Origin: Treponema sp.
GTDB lineage: Bacteria > Spirochaetota > Spirochaetia > Treponematales > Treponemataceae
NCBI GenBank assembly: GCA_017938365.1
Contig: JAGBBT010000044.1
Span: 17,698 to 81,697, forward strand
Direction of reading: 5' to 3'
DNA: 64,000 nt
The notes beneath the pieces are model-generated. The model saw nothing but the letters and a program-made list of their open reading frames with translations, was not told where the DNA came from and ran no database searches. Positions 53,639-63,471 of the stretch are shown in pieces. Numbering within the stretch: the first letter of the stretch is position 1; each line of letters starts with the position of its first letter. The translations under genes were made by a program, and so were the position numbers.

Positions 53639-54347
53639 CCTCGGAAAAATCAATACAACGAATTTCATTTGCTTTTTTGTATACATCAAAAATATCCGAA
53701 GTTTTTGTATAAGATTCTCCTTTTAATGTTTGATATGGAGAATCAGTTTCCAATAACAAAGTTTCAACAGGTAATAATTTAATACATTCAATTGCAGCTT
53801 TTTTACCATTTAAGATAGTTTTTCCAAAAGAAAAAAAAGCATTAACATTTTTATTTAAAAATGAATGTGCTTCTATTAGTGTTCCAGAATAAGAATGAAA
53901 AATAACAAATGGAAGTTTTTTTAATTCATTCAAATAACTAAAAAATTTATGATTTGACTTTCTTCCATGCAAAATAATAGGAACGTCATAAAACAATGCT
54001 AATTCAATTTGTGCATTCCAACACAAATCTTGGTTCCTCTCTGATTTTTTTAAATCCGAAGTATAAAAATCAAACCCACACTCACCTATTGCATCAATTT
54101 TATTATCTTTTAACAATGATTCAAGAAAATCTAATTCTGTTAATGATGGGCTTTGAGGATGAATTCCAAAACTTCTATAAAAAGATATGTTTTTATTATT
54201 CTTTTTTATCAAATCAATCATTAAATTCTGTTTCAAAAATTCTGATTCAGAAAAAGAACAAGATACACCTGAATATTCATCAAAATTACCAAGAGAAATA
54301 TCAAACTTACTTTGTGCTAAATGTAAATGTGCATCAAAAAAAAACAT
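53607..54347 (-). CDS. TatD-family metal-dependent hydrolase
   Basis: This is a 246-residue TIM-barrel hydrolase: FDAHLHL metal motif at 4-10, SFGIHPQ, IGECGFDFY, ILHGRKSN, FHSYSGT and LLETDSPYQ. The family includes TatD nucleases and D-aminoacyl-tRNA deacylase-like enzymes; the substrate is not certain. It is slightly shorter than typical (about 260). Its 3' end overlaps the HPt gene by 32 bases on the opposite strand, so the transcripts are antisense there. A TATAAT about 20 bases before the ATG is a likely -10. Confidence 0.85.
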   Translation of the reverse strand: MFFFDAHLHLAQSKFDISLGNFDEYSGVSCSFSESEFLKQNLMIDLIKKNNKNISFYRSFGIHPQSPSLTELDFLESLLKDNKIDAIGECGFDFYTSDLKKSERNQDLCWNAQIELALFYDVPIILHGRKSNHKFFSYLNELKKLPFVIFHSYSGTLIEAHSFLNKNVNAFFSFGKTILNGKKAAIECIKLLPVETLLLETDSPYQTLKGESYTKTSDIFDVYKKANEIRCIDFSEVIKSPFQKNL

Positions 54348-54391
54348 TTTTTACTTAACTCTTTTTTTATTATACCGAAAATAAATGTATG

Positions 54392-54410
54392 TGACACTAT
54401 AAAAGTGTCA
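54392..54410 (+). promoter_or_regulatory. Palindromic operator-like site overlapping the -10 of the small-protein gene
   Basis: A perfect 7-bp inverted repeat TGACACT / AGTGTCA (54392-54398, 54404-54410) surrounds ATAAA, so that TATAAA (54398-54403), the likely -10, lies at its centre. A repressor bound here would block transcription of the gene at 54444. Confidence 0.55.
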
Positions 54411-54443
54411 ATACCAGAAAAATGCCATTTAAGGAGGCTAATA

Positions 54444-54662
54444 ATGGGAACTTATACATTAAAAACTATAGGAAAATCAACAGACTACATGACAATAATA
54501 AAAGAAATGGAAGACGGTTATGTAGTAAAAATAGTCAGAGACGAAGACGGATATGATGATGTTACAACTGACTATATTAGCAAAACACTGTTTGATTCAT
54601 GCATAAGAACTGGATACCTTACAAAAGTTGCAACAGAAGAAAAGGCAGTTGTTAACGCTTAA
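54444..54662 (+). CDS. Small conserved-looking protein of unknown function
   Basis: This is a 72-residue soluble protein from the ATG at 54444 with a full AAGGAGG 7 bases upstream. It begins MGTYTLKTIGKSTDY and is acidic in the middle (KIVRDEDGYDDVTTDYI). No motif is recognised. A strong ribosome site, good codon use and a palindrome over the -10 make it a real, probably regulated gene. Its stop overlaps the convergent miaA stop by 4 bases. It is divergent from the TatD-like gene. Confidence 0.72.
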   Translation: MGTYTLKTIGKSTDYMTIIKEMEDGYVVKIVRDEDGYDDVTTDYISKTLFDSCIRTGYLTKVATEEKAVVNA

Positions 54663-55675
54663 TTGCAATATCGATTTGATTCAATTATATTTACGGCTGC
54701 TTCAAAGCGAGTATCAATATCAGTGGTTTGAGGTAGCCAATTAATCTTAACACCTTTTTTTTCCATTCCACGAAACCAAGTTTCTTGGCGTTTTGCAAAC
54801 TGACCTATAGCAAGATTTAGCAATTCAAAAAGTTTTTCCTTTGAAGTAATTGTACCTTGCAAATACTGACTAACAAATCTATATTCCAATCCTAGAGATT
54901 CTAATCGCTGCCAAGAAAAACCACTATTATGTAGGTTTTCAACCTCATTTATTAAACCTTCTTCAAGTCGCACTCTTAACCTTTCAGAAATTCTTTGACG
55001 CACTAAATCACGTTCCAATGTTGTACATAGAACCAGAGGCTTTATAATAGGTCTGGGAGGTCTATTTTCCTTCAATTGTTTATATTCATCACTTTGATTA
55101 AATCTATTTATTATAATAGCTTTTATTAATCGATCTTTATCACCAAATTCAGTTGTATTATGAAGTTTTTCTTTTTCTTTTATTAAAATATTCTTTAGTT
55201 CATCGTATGATTTTTGTTCTAATTCTTTATATAAATTAGGATTATCAGGAACCGGAATCATATCATAATTTCTTAAAATAGAATCCAAATACATTCCTGT
55301 TCCACCAACACAAATCGGCAGAACATTTCTAGAAGAACAGTCGATAAAACTTTTATAAAAATCTTCTTGAAAATCAAAAAGATTATATTCTGAATTTAAA
55401 TCAGTTACATCTATTATGTGATATGGAATATTATATTTTCCATTAGTGGATAAAGATTGAACAGAAGGATTAATCTTCATAGCTAACTCTATATCCATGG
55501 AATAATCGGCTAAATCTTTTCCACTTCCGATATCTAAGCCCTTATAAACTTGCCTAGAATCAGCACTAAGAATCTCGCCTTTATATTTTACACCTAATCT
55601 AACACCAATAGCTGTTTTTCCTACTGCCGTAGGTCCCATTAAAAAAATACAATTATATAACACGACACACCGCAC
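54659..55675 (-). CDS. miaA: tRNA dimethylallyltransferase
   Basis: This is a 338-residue MiaA with P-loop GPTAVGKT, LSADSRQVYKGLDIGSGK, YHIIDVTDLNSEYNLFDF, PICVGGTGMYLDSIL and the C-terminal ESLGLEYRFVSQYLQG region. It adds a dimethylallyl group to A37 of tRNAs reading U-starting codons. The start at 55675 overlaps the rlmI-like gene by 23 bases, so it is coupled. It is slightly longer than usual because of an insertion near PSVQSLSTNGKYN. Confidence 0.95.
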   Translation of the reverse strand: MRCVVLYNCIFLMGPTAVGKTAIGVRLGVKYKGEILSADSRQVYKGLDIGSGKDLADYSMDIELAMKINPSVQSLSTNGKYNIPYHIIDVTDLNSEYNLFDFQEDFYKSFIDCSSRNVLPICVGGTGMYLDSILRNYDMIPVPDNPNLYKELEQKSYDELKNILIKEKEKLHNTTEFGDKDRLIKAIIINRFNQSDEYKQLKENRPPRPIIKPLVLCTTLERDLVRQRISERLRVRLEEGLINEVENLHNSGFSWQRLESLGLEYRFVSQYLQGTITSKEKLFELLNLAIGQFAKRQETWFRGMEKKGVKINWLPQTTDIDTRFEAAVNIIESNRYCN

Positions 55676-56909
55676 ATTTTAAATATTCTGATTTTGGATA
55701 GCCAGCTAAAACAGGATGATCAGGACCTGCTCCATATTTAGCCATAATTTGAATACGTTTTTTTGAATCTTCAGCAGCCTTCATTATCATTCCATAAAAA
55801 TGTTCGCTATCAAAAAAATATGAACATGAACAAGTAACAAGAATTCCATTTTCATTTAATAAACGCATTGCTCGTAAGTTAATTTCTTTGTATCCACCAT
55901 AAGCTTTTTGTATATTTTTGGCATTTTTTGTAAATGCAGGTGGGTCAAGAATTATTAAATCAAATTTCTCACCTTTTGCTTCATATTCTTTAAGAACATC
56001 AAAAACATCTGCACACAATGCTTTCATTTTTAATTCTGCATTATTTAACTTTATATTTTTATTAACCATATCTACAGCTTCAGGAGAAACATCAACACTA
56101 ATAACTTCTTTAGCACCACCTTTAAACGCATTTAATCCGAAGGCCCCAGTATGTGTAAAAGTATCCAATACTCTACAACCTTTTGCTAACTTACCAACTT
56201 CTCTTCTATTGAATTTTTGATCTAAAAAATAACCTGTCTTCTGACCATGCGCAATATCAACTTCTAACTCAATATCATTTTCTCTTATTATGATAAGAGG
56301 ATCCCTAGCTTCCCCTATCCAACCAGCATGTTCTTCTAAACCTTCTTTTAAGCGAACACTTGCATCATTTCGTTCATAAATTCCATATGGACGAATAATC
56401 TTTTTTAAAGCACTTAAAATTTCATTTCTAAAAACTTCTGAAGATAAAGACAAAAATTGAACAACTAAATATACATTTTTTTTAATATCAAAATATCGTT
56501 CAACTATTAAACCTGGAATAAAATCAGATTCCCCGTATATCAATCTATAAGAATCTTTTTTATCATAATATAATTTTCTCAAATCATAGGCATCTTGAAC
56601 TTTTTTATAATAATACTCTGTCGGATTTAACATTATTTGAGAAGCATGTTCTTTTCCAATTAATCGAACAGTTATTTTCGATTTTTTATTTATTACACCT
56701 GTACCTAAAAAAGCACCTGCATTTGTATATACTTCGACAATAGCTCCATCTTCAACAGTACATTCAGTTAAGGAAGTCTTATGTATTTTTTCAGAAGTTT
56801 TTTCTTCGTATTTAATAAACTGAATCTCATTATCAAAAACCCACGGAAAACCTTGCGAAACCTCAATTTCTTCATTTACCTTTAAAAATACTTTTGGAAA
56901 ACTAATCAT
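55653..56909 (-). CDS. rlmI: RlmI-type 23S rRNA cytosine-C5 methyltransferase
   Basis: This is a 418-residue protein with an N-terminal PUA domain (KVNEEIEVSQGFPWVFDNEI, GAIVEVYTNAGAFLGTG), an EEHAGWIGEA hairpin region, and an AdoMet methyltransferase domain. The latter has DTFTHTGAFGLNA, VISVDVSPEAV, LDPPAF, and VTCSCSYFF with the catalytic Cys pair. It would methylate a cytosine of 23S rRNA as E. coli RlmI does; the exact base is an inference. The ATG has no Shine-Dalgarno and lies 7 bases after a -10. Confidence 0.88.
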   Translation of the reverse strand: MISFPKVFLKVNEEIEVSQGFPWVFDNEIQFIKYEEKTSEKIHKTSLTECTVEDGAIVEVYTNAGAFLGTGVINKKSKITVRLIGKEHASQIMLNPTEYYYKKVQDAYDLRKLYYDKKDSYRLIYGESDFIPGLIVERYFDIKKNVYLVVQFLSLSSEVFRNEILSALKKIIRPYGIYERNDASVRLKEGLEEHAGWIGEARDPLIIIRENDIELEVDIAHGQKTGYFLDQKFNRREVGKLAKGCRVLDTFTHTGAFGLNAFKGGAKEVISVDVSPEAVDMVNKNIKLNNAELKMKALCADVFDVLKEYEAKGEKFDLIILDPPAFTKNAKNIQKAYGGYKEINLRAMRLLNENGILVTCSCSYFFDSEHFYGMIMKAAEDSKKRIQIMAKYGAGPDHPVLAGYPKSEYLKCAVCRVI

Positions 56910-56916
56910 GTTATTC

Positions 56917-56945
56917 AGTATAAATTAATTTAGGATTGTATACAA
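56917..56945 (-). promoter_or_regulatory. Promoter of rlmI, leaderless type, inside the upstream gene's end
   Basis: On the minus strand TTGTAT (56940-56945), a 17-base spacer and TATACT (56917-56922) end 7 bases before the ATG at 56909. The -35 falls inside a perfect 12-bp palindrome ATTGTATACAAT (56935-56946) that encodes the last codons of the permease. Confidence 0.55.
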
Positions 56946-58064
56946 TAAAATCAATACAAGAAGAAAAATAACATTTAAAACCGTAAAGAAGATTAAAAAA
57001 AGACATCCATTAGACTTTTGAGAATTATATATATTAAAAGATATCAAACTAGCTAAAGAAGCAACAATAGTTCCAAGTCCACCAACATTAACACCTATAA
57101 GTAAATTTTTAATATCATCAACGAATTGATATAATATTAAAGTAGCAGGAACATTACTTATAATTTGACTTACTCCAAAACCAACAAAAAATTCCTTAGA
57201 TTTAACAGATGACTCCAAAAACTCTCTAATAATATGTACTTCTCCAAGATTTCCCGTAAAAATAAAGAAAAAAACAAATGTAAACAACAAATAATAATCA
57301 ACTTTCAATATAACTTTTCTATCAAAAATAAAAGAACCAATACAAACAAATAAAGCAATAGGCCATTTTGTTAAATTCTTAATAACAGAAAATAAGCAAC
57401 ACAAAAAGAGGAAAAAATAAAAACAACGTTTAAAGAAAAGTGAATTATCAAATTTCATTTTTTCATCATCAAAATTATTATTGCCAAGTAGACTTTTATT
57501 TAAAGTTATTTTTGGAATGATAAAAGAAAAAATATAAAGCAAACAGAAAGAAGCGAAACTATAAGGGAACAGTATATTAATAAATTGGGAAACATTCATA
57601 TTATATTTATTAAAAATAAACAAATTTTGAGGATTTCCAATGGGAGTTAACATGCTTCCAGTATTTGCGGCAATAGTTTCTAGAACAATTATATAAATAA
57701 TGTGCCAAAGTTTCACTTCATTCTGATTAGATAAAACTAATAAAGTAAATGGTACAAATGTTATCAAAGCAACATCATTTGTAATAATCATACTAGAAAA
57801 AAAACAAAAAACAATTAAAACAACAGAAAGTAATCGAAGATTTGTTATATGAGAACATATGATTTTACAGAATTTATCAAATATCCCAGAATTTTCAAAA
57901 CCAGAAACACAAATCATTAACGAAAATAAAATAAATAATGTATTCCAATCTATGTACTGAATATAAGCCTTTGAAGGAGGAACAAAAAACATGCTTATAA
58001 CAGCACATAATAAAGATATAAAAAATACAATTCTTGATTTTATAAAATCAATTATGAATTTCAT
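56925..58064 (-). CDS. Anion permease, citrate/arsenite (IT superfamily) type
   Basis: This is a 379-residue membrane protein with about ten hydrophobic segments and two family signatures: TNDVALITFVPF and ANTGSMLTPIGNPQNLFIF, as in ArsB, NhaD and citrate-type transporters. It is likely a sodium- or proton-coupled carrier, but the substrate cannot be read. It starts 2 bases after the lon stop and ends 15 bases before the rlmI start. Confidence 0.82.
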   Translation of the reverse strand: MKFIIDFIKSRIVFFISLLCAVISMFFVPPSKAYIQYIDWNTLFILFSLMICVSGFENSGIFDKFCKIICSHITNLRLLSVVLIVFCFFSSMIITNDVALITFVPFTLLVLSNQNEVKLWHIIYIIVLETIAANTGSMLTPIGNPQNLFIFNKYNMNVSQFINILFPYSFASFCLLYIFSFIIPKITLNKSLLGNNNFDDEKMKFDNSLFFKRCFYFFLFLCCLFSVIKNLTKWPIALFVCIGSFIFDRKVILKVDYYLLFTFVFFFIFTGNLGEVHIIREFLESSVKSKEFFVGFGVSQIISNVPATLILYQFVDDIKNLLIGVNVGGLGTIVASLASLISFNIYNSQKSNGCLFLIFFTVLNVIFLLVLILLYTILN

Positions 58065-58066
58065 TA

Positions 58067-60724
58067 TTAAAACCCATAATCAACTATTTCAGTTTTTTTC
58101 TTATTTGGCTGAAAAACCTGAGACATAACTTCCATAACATTTTTTACAGGAATAAATTTTATACCTTGTTTAACGATATCGGGAATTTCTTCTAAATCTC
58201 TCTCGTTAGATTTAGGTATAAAAATTGTTTTTATTCCATTACGTTTAGCAGCAACAGTTTTTTCTCTCAAGCCTCCAATTGCCATTACATTCCCTGTCAA
58301 ATCTAATTCCCCAGTCATTGCAACATTCGGATTAACAATTCTATCGGTAACTAAAGACATAAATGTTGTTGCCATTGTAATTCCTGCACTAGGTCCATCC
58401 TTTGGTGTTGCCCCTTCCGGAATATGTAAATGAATTGTATTTTGTTCAAACCAACTTTGAGGTTTTATATTATGTTCTATAACATAACGCTTAACCCAAT
58501 TCATTGCAATTTGAGCACTTTCTTTCATTACATCACCCATTTGACCTGTGAGTAAAAGTCCTCCTTTGTCGCTTGGAAATGCAATAGATTCAATTAATAA
58601 AGTATCCCCTCCCATACTAGTCCATGCAAGTCCTATACAAGTACCAGGAATAGAAGCCTTTTTTATTTCACTTTCATCAAAAACAGGTTTACCTAAGTAC
58701 CTATCTAAATCTGGAGCGTCGATTATAAATTCTTTAACATTTAACTCTTCAGAAGTCTTTTCTACAATACTTTTTGCAACTGTAGATAATTTTTTCACAT
58801 CAGCTGGTATTCCTACTAATTGCTCCGTAATTAACTTTCTATGTATCTTATCAATACATTTTTCATAATTACGAACGCCAGATTCCCTAGCATACTCTTC
58901 AGCAATACGCAAAAGTGCTGTTTTAGTGTATTTTACTTGATTTTTTAAGAATCCATTTTTTTCTAAGTTCTTAGGAATTAAATATTTTTTTGCAATTTCT
59001 AACTTTTCTTGATCAATGTAACCTGCTAAAGAAATAATTTCAGCTCTATCAAGTAATGGTTCTGGAATAGAATCTAAAGTATTTGCAGTCAGAATAAAAA
59101 AAACATTACTTACATCAAAAGGAAGATCTAAATAATTATCTCTGAATGTAACATTTTGTTCAGGATCTAAAACTTCCAACAAAGCAGCCGCAGGATCGCC
59201 TTGATGACTGGATCCCATTTTATCAATCTCATCAATCATAAAAACAGGGGATTTAGTTTTTGTAATCTTTAAGCCTTGAAGAATTTTTCCTGGCATGGCC
59301 CCAATATATGTACGCCTATGACCTTTTATTTCTGCCTCATCTCTCATTCCACCAACACTAAATCTATAAAAAGGCTTATTCATGGCATCAGCAATAGAAT
59401 GTCCTATACTAGTTTTTCCAACACCAGGAGGACCAACTAAAATTAGAATAGAACCTTTATTATCTTTTTTCATTTTTCTAACAGCTAAATATTCTAATAT
59501 ACGCTTTTTAACATCATCCAAACCATAATGTTCTTTTTCTAAAATTTTATAAGCCTTGGATAAATTATAATTTTCCTTAAGTTCATTATTCCATGGCAAT
59601 GAAACGATTAATTCTAAATAATTACGAGAGACAAAATATTCAGGAGAACTTGGATCCATTAATTTAAATTTTTCAAGTTCATTATCAGTTGCCTCTTTTA
59701 ATTCATCTGAAAAACCTAAAGCATCGATTGCCTTTTTAAATTTAAAATAATCAGAACCTTCACCATCAGCTCCAATTCCTAATTCTTCTTGAATTGATTT
59801 AAGTTCTTCTCTTAAAAAATACTCACGCTGATTTTTTTCAACTTTTTCATTTAATTCATTCTGAATTTTTTTCTGAATACGAAGTAATTCTTGTTCTTTT
59901 TTTATGAACACAAGAACCTGTTCCATCCTAGCACGAACATTAACCTGTTCTAACACTTTCTGCTGTTCTGTTTTATCTATATTTAGAATAGAAGCAATAA
60001 AATCTGCTATTTTTCCAGCATGATCAATGTTAACCATATTAAGACGCATTTCTTCACTAAAAAGAGGATTGTTTTCACTAATCTCCTTCATTTCGCTTAT
60101 TAGAGCACGTGTTAACGCTTTTACTTCAAAAGTATCATCTTCTTCATCATCTAGATAGGATACAGCTGCCACAACAGGTAATTTGGAATTTAAACATTTT
60201 TTAATTTTAAATCTTTTTATGGTAGAAACAAAAATATTAATTCCACCATCAGGTAAATTAATTTTCTTTATAATTCTTGCAACAGTTCCAACATCATATA
60301 AATCTGAAATAGCAGGATTTTCAACATCATTATTTGTTAAAACAAGCCCAATAAATCCATCACTATCAAAAGCCTGTTCCACAGTCTTTATATCATCACT
60401 ATTATTTATCATCAAAGGTGTGAAAATACCAGGAAAAATAGGACGACCATTTAAACCTATTAAAAAAAGTTTATTTGGTAACATCTTATCTACAGGAACA
60501 ATAGAACCTTTCTTTACGTTTTTCTTACCTTTTGATTCAGTTTTTTCTTCTTTTAGAATCTTATTATCTTCTACTATTGAATCAATTGATTCAGCTTCAA
60601 CAGTAACCTCTAAATCTACATCATTATCAGAATCAATGTGTTTCGAAACTATATCATTTATAGTTTTTGTTATTTCTTCTACAATATTTTCTTTGTTATT
60701 TTCATCATTATTATTTTTAGCCAT
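58067..60724 (-). CDS. lon: ATP-dependent protease Lon
   Basis: This is an 885-residue Lon with a non-family acidic N-terminal extension of about 80 residues. The LON substrate domain starts near LFLIGLNGRPIFPGIFTPL. The ATPase has GPPGVGKTSIGHSIA, FMIDEIDKMG and FILTANT, and the protease domain has catalytic Ser779 in DGPSAG and Lys822 in REKTVAA. It degrades misfolded and regulatory proteins in the cytosol. No Shine-Dalgarno is visible before the ATG. It lies 53 bases after the kinase gene on the same strand. Confidence 0.96.
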   Translation of the reverse strand: MAKNNNDENNKENIVEEITKTINDIVSKHIDSDNDVDLEVTVEAESIDSIVEDNKILKEEKTESKGKKNVKKGSIVPVDKMLPNKLFLIGLNGRPIFPGIFTPLMINNSDDIKTVEQAFDSDGFIGLVLTNNDVENPAISDLYDVGTVARIIKKINLPDGGINIFVSTIKRFKIKKCLNSKLPVVAAVSYLDDEEDDTFEVKALTRALISEMKEISENNPLFSEEMRLNMVNIDHAGKIADFIASILNIDKTEQQKVLEQVNVRARMEQVLVFIKKEQELLRIQKKIQNELNEKVEKNQREYFLREELKSIQEELGIGADGEGSDYFKFKKAIDALGFSDELKEATDNELEKFKLMDPSSPEYFVSRNYLELIVSLPWNNELKENYNLSKAYKILEKEHYGLDDVKKRILEYLAVRKMKKDNKGSILILVGPPGVGKTSIGHSIADAMNKPFYRFSVGGMRDEAEIKGHRRTYIGAMPGKILQGLKITKTKSPVFMIDEIDKMGSSHQGDPAAALLEVLDPEQNVTFRDNYLDLPFDVSNVFFILTANTLDSIPEPLLDRAEIISLAGYIDQEKLEIAKKYLIPKNLEKNGFLKNQVKYTKTALLRIAEEYARESGVRNYEKCIDKIHRKLITEQLVGIPADVKKLSTVAKSIVEKTSEELNVKEFIIDAPDLDRYLGKPVFDESEIKKASIPGTCIGLAWTSMGGDTLLIESIAFPSDKGGLLLTGQMGDVMKESAQIAMNWVKRYVIEHNIKPQSWFEQNTIHLHIPEGATPKDGPSAGITMATTFMSLVTDRIVNPNVAMTGELDLTGNVMAIGGLREKTVAAKRNGIKTIFIPKSNERDLEEIPDIVKQGIKFIPVKNVMEVMSQVFQPNKKKTEIVDYGF

Positions 60725-60777
60725 ATATATAATTTAATATTTAAAACAAATATCGGCAATAACGAATAGCATTTACT

Positions 60778-62412
60778 TTATTGTATTTTTATAATTGGCT
60801 CTAATCCTATAGACAAAAATAATTCATCTTGATACCAATCCAAAATTAGAGAATATACAGCATCCTTAAAACCTTCACTTTTTGCCATAAATCTCCAAAC
60901 TCCCCCAGACTTCAAATCTTCCAAAGGAATTTCATCAAATAAAACCCATCGACCTTTATACGATAAATAAAACTTAGTTAACTCTGATAAATCCTTACCT
61001 GTAAGAATATCATAGGAATTTAGATGAACTTTTATATTTCTTTTCCAATCATGAAGTCCATCTACTTTTATATTAACATCTTTTCCATTTACATATAATG
61101 ATCTCCACATAATATATGGTCCAACAGCAATTTTAACTCGATATTTTCCGTCTTTTAAATAAACAGGATAAGTGCTATATTCTTTTACACCTAATTTCTT
61201 TTCATTAGTTTCAAAGAAAACACGACGACTATTATTTACTTCAGGAATTTTATCACCATCATCAATGAAAAAGAACGAACGAACAGGTAAATCACTATCA
61301 ATACTAGTTGTAGCAGGCATATCCATTTTTAACACCACAGCAGAATACCATGGACTTAAAATTGTTTTATGAATATAACCTTTTTTGCCTGAATATATAA
61401 ATAAAATACTAAAAAGTAAAATAGATGATGCTATAAAAATTATTTTTTTAATCTTTTGATTTTTCTTTTCAAAAACGGGAAGAGTAAACTGTTTTTTAGA
61501 AATTATTGACTGAGCTAAAGCAATTCTAATTGTATGAGTATCATATTTAGATAAAAACTTTTTTACAATTTTAATAACAGAGTCAATAGACTGAAATCTA
61601 CGTTCTGGTTTTGCCTTTAGCATTTTTTTTATCATTCTACACAAAATTGGTGGAATTGATTTATCTAATTTTCTTGGATTTATGTATTTACCTTTTTTTA
61701 TTTTATCTAAAGTTTCCATAGAAATATTCGACGGGAAAGGTTTAGTTCCTGTAAGCATTTCATATAACATTACACCCATAGAATAAATATCAGCTCTTTT
61801 ATCAACAGATCGCGAATCTGTAATTTGTTCTGGAGACATATATGCAGGAGTACCTAATGTAACACCACTTTGAGTCAAATTATTATCCAAATTTGTTACT
61901 TCACCAGAAGAATTAGATAAAGGAAGTACATCACCACTTTCACTTGAAGCAATTCCAAAATCTGCCAATTTTACTTCTGCGCGTTTTGAAATCAAAATAT
62001 TTCCAGGCTTAATATCTCTATGAACAATACCCCTTGCATGAGCAAATTTTAAGGCAAGACAAGCATCTAAAAAAACTAATAATGAAAGTTCAACACCCAA
62101 TGAAACTTGCTTTTCAAGTAATTGAGCTAGAGAAAGTCCATCTACATACTCTTCAACAATATAATGTGATGATCCTTCAACAAAATAATCAAAAAGGTGA
62201 ACAATATAAGGACTTTGCATATCAAGAAGAATTTGAGCTTCTCTTTTAAATCTTTCTTTTACAGTGGCATTATTTCTAATTGTTAATTTCTTTATAATAA
62301 CGAGTCTCTTTAATGAAGGATGAACAGCCTTATAAACAGCTCCCATACCTCCTTTAGCAACGAGTCCCATGATTTTATATTTTCCAATTATTTCTGGTAT
62401 TTTATCTGCCAT
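60778..62412 (-). CDS. Transmembrane Ser/Thr protein kinase (PknB-like)
   Basis: This is a 544-residue protein. The kinase domain at 11-285 has KGGMGAVY, Lys41 in VIIKK, HRDIKPGN (131-138), DFG (151-153) and GTPAYMSPE (187-195). The 33-residue activation segment between DFG and GTPAY is unusually Ser/Thr/Asn-rich. A membrane helix lies at about 323-343, and the extracytoplasmic 200 residues show beta-rich patterns (FFIDDGDKIPEV, YRVKIAVGPYIMWRSLYVNGKD) but no PASTA repeats. It probably senses an envelope signal and phosphorylates proteins such as the FHA protein encoded nearby. AGGAG stands before the ATG. Confidence 0.93.
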   Translation of the reverse strand: MADKIPEIIGKYKIMGLVAKGGMGAVYKAVHPSLKRLVIIKKLTIRNNATVKERFKREAQILLDMQSPYIVHLFDYFVEGSSHYIVEEYVDGLSLAQLLEKQVSLGVELSLLVFLDACLALKFAHARGIVHRDIKPGNILISKRAEVKLADFGIASSESGDVLPLSNSSGEVTNLDNNLTQSGVTLGTPAYMSPEQITDSRSVDKRADIYSMGVMLYEMLTGTKPFPSNISMETLDKIKKGKYINPRKLDKSIPPILCRMIKKMLKAKPERRFQSIDSVIKIVKKFLSKYDTHTIRIALAQSIISKKQFTLPVFEKKNQKIKKIIFIASSILLFSILFIYSGKKGYIHKTILSPWYSAVVLKMDMPATTSIDSDLPVRSFFFIDDGDKIPEVNNSRRVFFETNEKKLGVKEYSTYPVYLKDGKYRVKIAVGPYIMWRSLYVNGKDVNIKVDGLHDWKRNIKVHLNSYDILTGKDLSELTKFYLSYKGRWVLFDEIPLEDLKSGGVWRFMAKSEGFKDAVYSLILDWYQDELFLSIGLEPIIKIQ

Positions 62413-62444
62413 AAATTCTCCTAAATAAATAATTATAAAAGAAA

Positions 62445-63464
62445 TTACTCTTTACAAACACTTTTTATATCTTTTAATGGATTAAATTTCTCATCTGGAA
62501 AAACAATTGCAATATTCTGCTGACTTGGATTATGAATTTGAACAAAAAGTCCAGATTGGCGTAAAGAAAAATTATTTTCCACAGGTCTATGTCCTCCAAT
62601 CCAAGTAACATTATTTGAAAACTTTCCTAGTAAATTCTTTATAGTTTTCTTTACAGAATCTTCAATAGCAGAATCATTTGAAGTCCAAGTTAAATCAAGA
62701 ACTGTCTGAGGATTTTTTCGATAATTAATAATTTTATTTCTAGAAATTGATTTGGCAGGTTCTGCATGAGAAACTATCAAATTATTAGAAATTGCACAGA
62801 TAGGTAGAGCATGTTCAAAACAACTTATAACATAAATTAGAGCATCACCATACACTTCACACATGAAGTCATAAAACATATTTCCTTCATTAGCAAACTT
62901 ATAAAAAGGATGATTTCCGTTACCTTCTTCATTCAAAATATTTTCATGATTTCCTTTTAAAATATGAAAATCCTCTGAAAAATTCTTTTTCAAAATCAAT
63001 AATAATTGAAGAAGAATAAGATTTTCTTGCATTTCCAATTTCATTCCATCAGAAAGAATATTACCTTTTAAATACTCACTATAAGATTCTTTCCAACGAA
63101 TAAAACATCTTCCCTCAGAATGAAAAATATCACCAACACAAATAATTCGTATTTTCTTATCTTTTAAAAACCCATAAATCGATTTTTTTTCATCCTTTAT
63201 TTGAATTTCAAAATCCAAAATATTCATTAAAAAATCAACTCTAGCATGTAAATCCGGAATTACAACAATAGGAACATCATTATGATACTTAGTAAAATCT
63301 AGTAACCCTCCAGGAAGATAACGTTCAGATTTATCTCGAGGACGATAAACATCACTTTCAGTTTCTAAAGTATCAATAACTTCGTTACATAAATTCAAAA
63401 GAACATCATGCTCAGGTAAAGAGGAATTTTCAACAATTTCTTTTAGTTGTAAGTATATCTTCAA
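62445..63464 (-). CDS. PPP-like metallophosphoesterase
   Basis: This is a 339-residue protein with a calcineurin-like two-metal site: DLHAR (Asp71, His73), GDIFHSEG (Asp112), GNHEN (Asn172, His173), SHAEP (His233) and GGHRP near the end. It resembles PPP phosphatases, with changed residues in the first two motifs. Set between the FHA and kinase genes, it may be the phosphatase that reverses kinase action. The start is TTG at 63464 with TAGG just upstream, only 7 bases after the FHA stop. Confidence 0.82.
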   Translation of the reverse strand: MKIYLQLKEIVENSSLPEHDVLLNLCNEVIDTLETESDVYRPRDKSERYLPGGLLDFTKYHNDVPIVVIPDLHARVDFLMNILDFEIQIKDEKKSIYGFLKDKKIRIICVGDIFHSEGRCFIRWKESYSEYLKGNILSDGMKLEMQENLILLQLLLILKKNFSEDFHILKGNHENILNEEGNGNHPFYKFANEGNMFYDFMCEVYGDALIYVISCFEHALPICAISNNLIVSHAEPAKSISRNKIINYRKNPQTVLDLTWTSNDSAIEDSVKKTIKNLLGKFSNNVTWIGGHRPVENNFSLRQSGLFVQIHNPSQQNIAIVFPDEKFNPLKDIKSVCKE

Positions 63465-63471
63465 AAAAAAC

